From positions 20,839,670 to 20,903,669 of the forward strand of contig OZ038467.1 of assembly GCA_964036295.1 (NCBI GenBank): DNA of 64,000 nt. The letters run 5' to 3'. The position numbers and the translations under genes were made by a program. Below are positions 60,939-64,000 of this stretch, piece by piece; position 1 is the first letter of the stretch; every line of letters starts with the position of its first letter. The notes under the pieces are model-generated. The model did not search any database. It saw only the letters and a list, made by a program, of their open reading frames with translations, and had not been told where the DNA came from. The DNA comes from Plumapathes pennacea (Eukaryota > Cnidaria > Anthozoa > Antipatharia > Myriopathidae).

Positions 60939-61989
60939 TTAGTTAGATGTCTTATTTTTTCTGTAATCTGACACGCGGTGATTACAGCGAGAATCGTTCA
61001 CAAGCCCTTAGAAGTTTTACTGGGTCTGAAGCCCGTGTATAATTTGAAGTAAACTTTTCAAGTTTTGCTTTGATTCTGGGAGAAATCTTGCTGTTTTGAG
61101 TGGGTTCACATACAAGACAATTCGAGCCTATTAAATATGCATGCCTGAGTCTGGTGCATGCAGTCCAGAGTAAAAATAAATCGCACAGGAAGCCTATTTA
61201 ATTGTACTGCCTATGAATTCACAATTGGAAAATCAGTGTTCCTTTTTTCCCGTACTACGACGATCGACCAACTTCAAAATTTGAGTATTAAATTTTGAGA
61301 ACGTGCTTGGCAGACTGAATGAATTATTCTGACGTGCCGACCGTGGGAAATTCGTCACGCAATCGATTCTTTTTTCAACGCAAAAGTATAACACACACCA
61401 TTCTTTTTCTCCTTCCTTTGCGTGTAGCACTTGGGTTCGAAGAAAAGATTGAGTCAACATTTCGGCAAAACAAAGGCTACTCTTGTTGGGAGTTATCAAA
61501 GTAAAAGTCTCATCAATGGCAGAGTGAGGGGGTATCTGCGATTATCGTACTTCTAGTCTAATATTGTCGACTTGTATCGACTCGTTAAAGTGAGTTGTCC
61601 ATCCGTACGGATCGTACGACCTGCCCAATGAACAACCCCACCCCATCCCTTTTAGTGTTATATTGCTCACTTGTTGACTGTTTGCCAGGGCACCACCTGG
61701 CCGTCACATTATCACGTGTTGTGGGACGACAACGACTTCAAGGCGGATGAGCTCCAGGCCCTCACGTACCAACTGTGTCACACGTACGTCCGCTGTACCC
61801 GCTCCGTGTCCATATCCGCGCCTGCGTACTACGCACATCTGGTGGCGTTCAGGGCACGTTTTCACCTCACTGAGTGCGAGAAGGACAGGTATGATCACGT
61901 GACGATATCTTAAAAGAAACTTTGACCCTTTCACTGCCACAAGCGAATTGACTACAGTTTAGGGCGCGTTCGATTGAGTCTACGGTCAA

Positions 61990-62660
61990 CTTTCTCTAAG
62001 CGGACACCTCTCTAAGGCGGACACTGAATCTAGTCCCGAGGATGTCCGCCATTAAAACGTGCCAATAAGAGTGTCAAGTGGAATTGGAGTTGATGGTTTT
62101 CGCATTGTTGATGTACAGTAATCTCTCTCTAAGGCGGAAACCCTCGGGACTAGATTTAGTGTCCGCCTTAGAGAGGTGTCATTTGCAGAGAAACAAGTGA
62201 AAATCGGCAAGGACCAAATCTGTATGCTGTCGGCCTTAGAGAGAGTTCAGTTACAGAGAAACAAGTAAAAATCGGCAAGGATCAAATCTGTATGCTGTCC
62301 GCCTTAGAGAGAGTTCAGTTACAGAGAAACAAGTAAAAATCGGCAAGGACCAAATCTGAATGCTGTCCACCTTGAACAGGTGCCCGCTTTAGAGAGAGAG
62401 TTTAGTTACAGAGAAACAAGTGAAAATCGGCAAGGACCAAATGTGTGTGTTGTCCGCCTTGAACAGGTGTCCGCCTTAGAGAGAGTTCAGTTACAGAGAA
62501 ATAAGTGAAAATCGGCAAGGACCAAATCTGTATGCTGTCCGCCTTGAACAGGTGTCCGCTTTAGAGAGAGAGTTCAGTTACAGAGAAACAAGTAAAAATT
62601 GGCAAGGACCAAATCCGTATGCTGTCCGCCTCGAACAGTTGTCTGCCTTAGAGAGAGTTG
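61990..62660. repeat. Satellite of CTGTCCGCCTTAGAGAGAG units
   Basis: Units of about 75-100 bp contain GTTCAGTTACAGAGAAACAA, AATCGGCAAGGACCAAAT and GTCCGCCTT. There are roughly six copies with varying length; the first part is inverted relative to the rest. It lies in the last Argonaute intron and looks like an expanded MITE end. Confidence 0.8.
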
Positions 62661-62719
62661 ATTGTATTGCATTTGACTCGATCAAGAAAACTCCTGAACT
62701 GTCAATTTAAACCTCACTC

Positions 62720-63000
62720 TAATCAACGCTTTCAATGAGTACATTCTAAAAGCAGTGTTCACTTCAATTCCTGAACTGTTAAATGTGAAACCTAAAAGTG
62801 TGTCACCATTCAAATGAAATTTCTCAATGAGTACATTCTAAAAGCAGTGTTCACCTCAACTCCTGAACTGTTAAATGTGAAACCTAAAAGTGTGTCACCA
62901 TTCAAATGAAATTTCTCAATGAGTCTATTCTGATAGCAGTGTTCACTACTGTCAAACGAAACCCAAACGTGTGACCACTCAAATATGAAAGTTCTAACTG
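62720..63000. repeat. Tandem repeat, about 92-bp unit, three copies
   Basis: ATGAGTACATTCTAAAAGCA starts near 62736 and 62827, with a diverged copy near 62919. It directly follows the satellite and ends next to the last Argonaute exon. Confidence 0.8.
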
Positions 63001-63479
63001 AGTACATCAATGACTCTGTTTCTTTACAGCAGCGGTAGCAGTTCTTCCCACAGTGGCGGAGCGAAAGCAAAAGATCGAGCCTCGCAGATTTTAGCCAAAG
63101 CCGTGCAGGTTCATCCTGAGATGCTCAAGAGAATGTACTTTGCCTAAACCGCGCAGATTTAATGACTCTTTTATGCACAAGTGGTGCAGTTCTGTCTGAC
63201 AGAAAAAGGCTTACTTAGAGTTTAGAGTCTTGTACTTAGGGTACAGAAACTTTTTATCCGTACTTTACTTGTCTCTAGCTCCTATATTGTACCCTATTGT
63301 AGTATATATTTTAATGCTCTCTTTTCTTATATTGAATCTTATGATGCATCCATGATTGTGCCCTAAATCTGTAAAAACGAGAGTCAAATCTGCTTCGCTT
63401 ATCCTATTTTCCCCGCTCTAGTTTTGTATCAATATGTAACTCTGCCCGCCTCGATTAGCTTGTGCTGCAATTAAATATG

Positions 63480-63485
63480 AATAAA
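63480..63485 (+). terminator. Polyadenylation signal
   Basis: AATAAA about 330 bp after the Argonaute stop codon, followed by a GTGTAACATG stretch. Position and sequence fit the old 3' end of that gene. Confidence 0.5.
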
Positions 63486-63841
63486 GTGTAACATGGACCA
63501 CATTTTATTCTGATTGATGAAACTTATTTTTACTTCCGTATCAAACCATGGAAGACCCGAGCGCATACCGAATACCCTCGGCAGACGCTCGGAAGCGGCT
63601 ATTTCGCTCGAAATGATAATTGAAGCACCATGTCTTGAAATAACAAATCTCCTATTCTATTTTTGACAAAAACTTCTGGGTAATTCATCGTTTTTCTCGG
63701 AATTGAATGCTGGAAGATGATTGGCGCATTGTTGGTTATGACGTCATTTTGTGATGGTCAGCGGTTTCTCTGTTTCACTTCCTTCGTGTTTGTTTGTTTA
63801 TCGGCGAAGTTCACTAAGAGAAAGGACATTTCAGCTCTAAT
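63486..63841. promoter_or_regulatory. Upstream region of the last gene
   Basis: No coding sequence. It should contain the promoter and 5' UTR of the exon at 63842. No TATA box is evident. Confidence 0.35.
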
Positions 63842-63980
63842 ATGAGCGGTCGGGGAAAAGGAAGAGGTAAGAGAGGAAGGGAAAGAGGAAAAGGAGCCCA
63901 GGCGACTGCAGAAAGAAAGCCAGGCCTGTCAAACGTACAGCAACCTCCGCCGAACCGACAAGCTGCCGAAGCTTATCCAG
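63842..63980 (+). CDS. First exon of an RG/KG-rich protein, cut by the window edge
   Basis: The ATG begins MSGRGKGRGKRGRERGKG, and the exon ends with a phase-1 donor (CCAG/GTGCGT). Forty-six codons are visible. Basic RG-rich starts occur in many Piwi proteins and some invertebrate Argonautes, where the arginines are methylated and bound by Tudor proteins. The position right behind an Argonaute pseudogene fits a tandem paralog, but no Argonaute domain is inside the window, so identity is inference. It is not histone H4, whose sequence differs after residue 7. Confidence 0.5.
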
Positions 63981-64000
63981 GTGCGTTTGTTCGCTTCCCT

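Larger units (their letters stand above)
52628..63147 (+). pseudogene. Argonaute (AGO clade) pseudogene, intron-retaining, 5'-truncated
   Basis: Exon remnants: 52628-52765, 53252-53423, 54039-54230, 54792-54913, 55360-55387, 55905-55978, 56317-56445, 57269-57337, 57717-57842, 58491-58625, 59580-59699, 61689-61888, 63030-63147. They follow the AGO order from mid-PAZ (ATAFYK) through [77 protein letters not shown] and [12 protein letters not shown] to MYFA-stop. The N domain and first half of PAZ are absent. The exons that should hold the GADVTHP block with the first catalytic Asp are missing between 56446 and 57268. In-frame stops lie at 52717 (TAA), 53299 (TGA), 57335 (TAG) and 57792 (TAG). 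A GA repeat at about 54196-54217 shifts the frame. Introns are kept, so it decayed from a genomic copy rather than a processed transcript. Confidence 0.88.

Noticed and set aside
63842-63865. Histone H4 (starts MSGRGKG)
   Set aside because: The sequence departs from H4 after the first residues and has an intron donor at 63981.

Overview
The window looks like nuclear DNA of a cnidarian, most likely a stony coral. This is inferred from its content: AT-rich intergenic DNA full of short inverted-repeat elements, metazoan introns with GT...AG borders, a BEL/Pao retrotransposon, a Merlin DNA transposon, a KDZ-family transposase gene, a cnidarian-type NACHT/LRR gene and an animal Argonaute locus. 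No bacterial operon, CRISPR array, rRNA or tRNA gene was recognised.

Layout. 1-5396: intergenic DNA with a 156-bp tandem repeat and several small inverted-repeat elements. 5397-17766: one large Merlin-type element with long inverted ends built from a 12-bp palindrome repeated exactly every 47 bp. It carries two divergent three-exon transposase-family genes: a canonical one on the minus strand, and an intact paralog on the plus strand that has lost the first catalytic Asp. A complete, very young BEL/Pao retrotransposon (10565-16780, identical 312-bp LTRs, one 1813-codon ORF) is nested in it. 17767-21090: repeats, including a 15-unit palindromic satellite, and an L1-like RT fossil. 21090-29912: two direct copies of a non-coding segment of about 4 kb; an 850-bp inverted-repeat element sits only in the second copy. 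29972-42171: a five-exon gene, all phase-1 introns, predicted to encode an 887-aa protein with four membrane helices, a linker, a NACHT NTPase and a short LRR tail. One intron holds a duplicated linker exon and another a 3.9-kb fold-back element flanked by TTAA. 44968-49519: a 12-exon KDZ (CxC2 + transposase) gene of 687 aa, followed by two orphan exons after its stop. 52628-63147: an intron-retaining Argonaute pseudogene lacking its 5' part and the exons with the first catalytic Asp, with four in-frame stops and a GA-repeat frameshift. 63842-63980: the RG/KG-rich first exon of another gene that runs off the window.

The two observations most worth following are the two-gene Merlin element with its 47-bp-phased palindromic ends, and the membrane-anchored NACHT/LRR gene. 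All multi-exon models were assembled by hand from splice-site phase and family similarity and have not been checked against transcripts.
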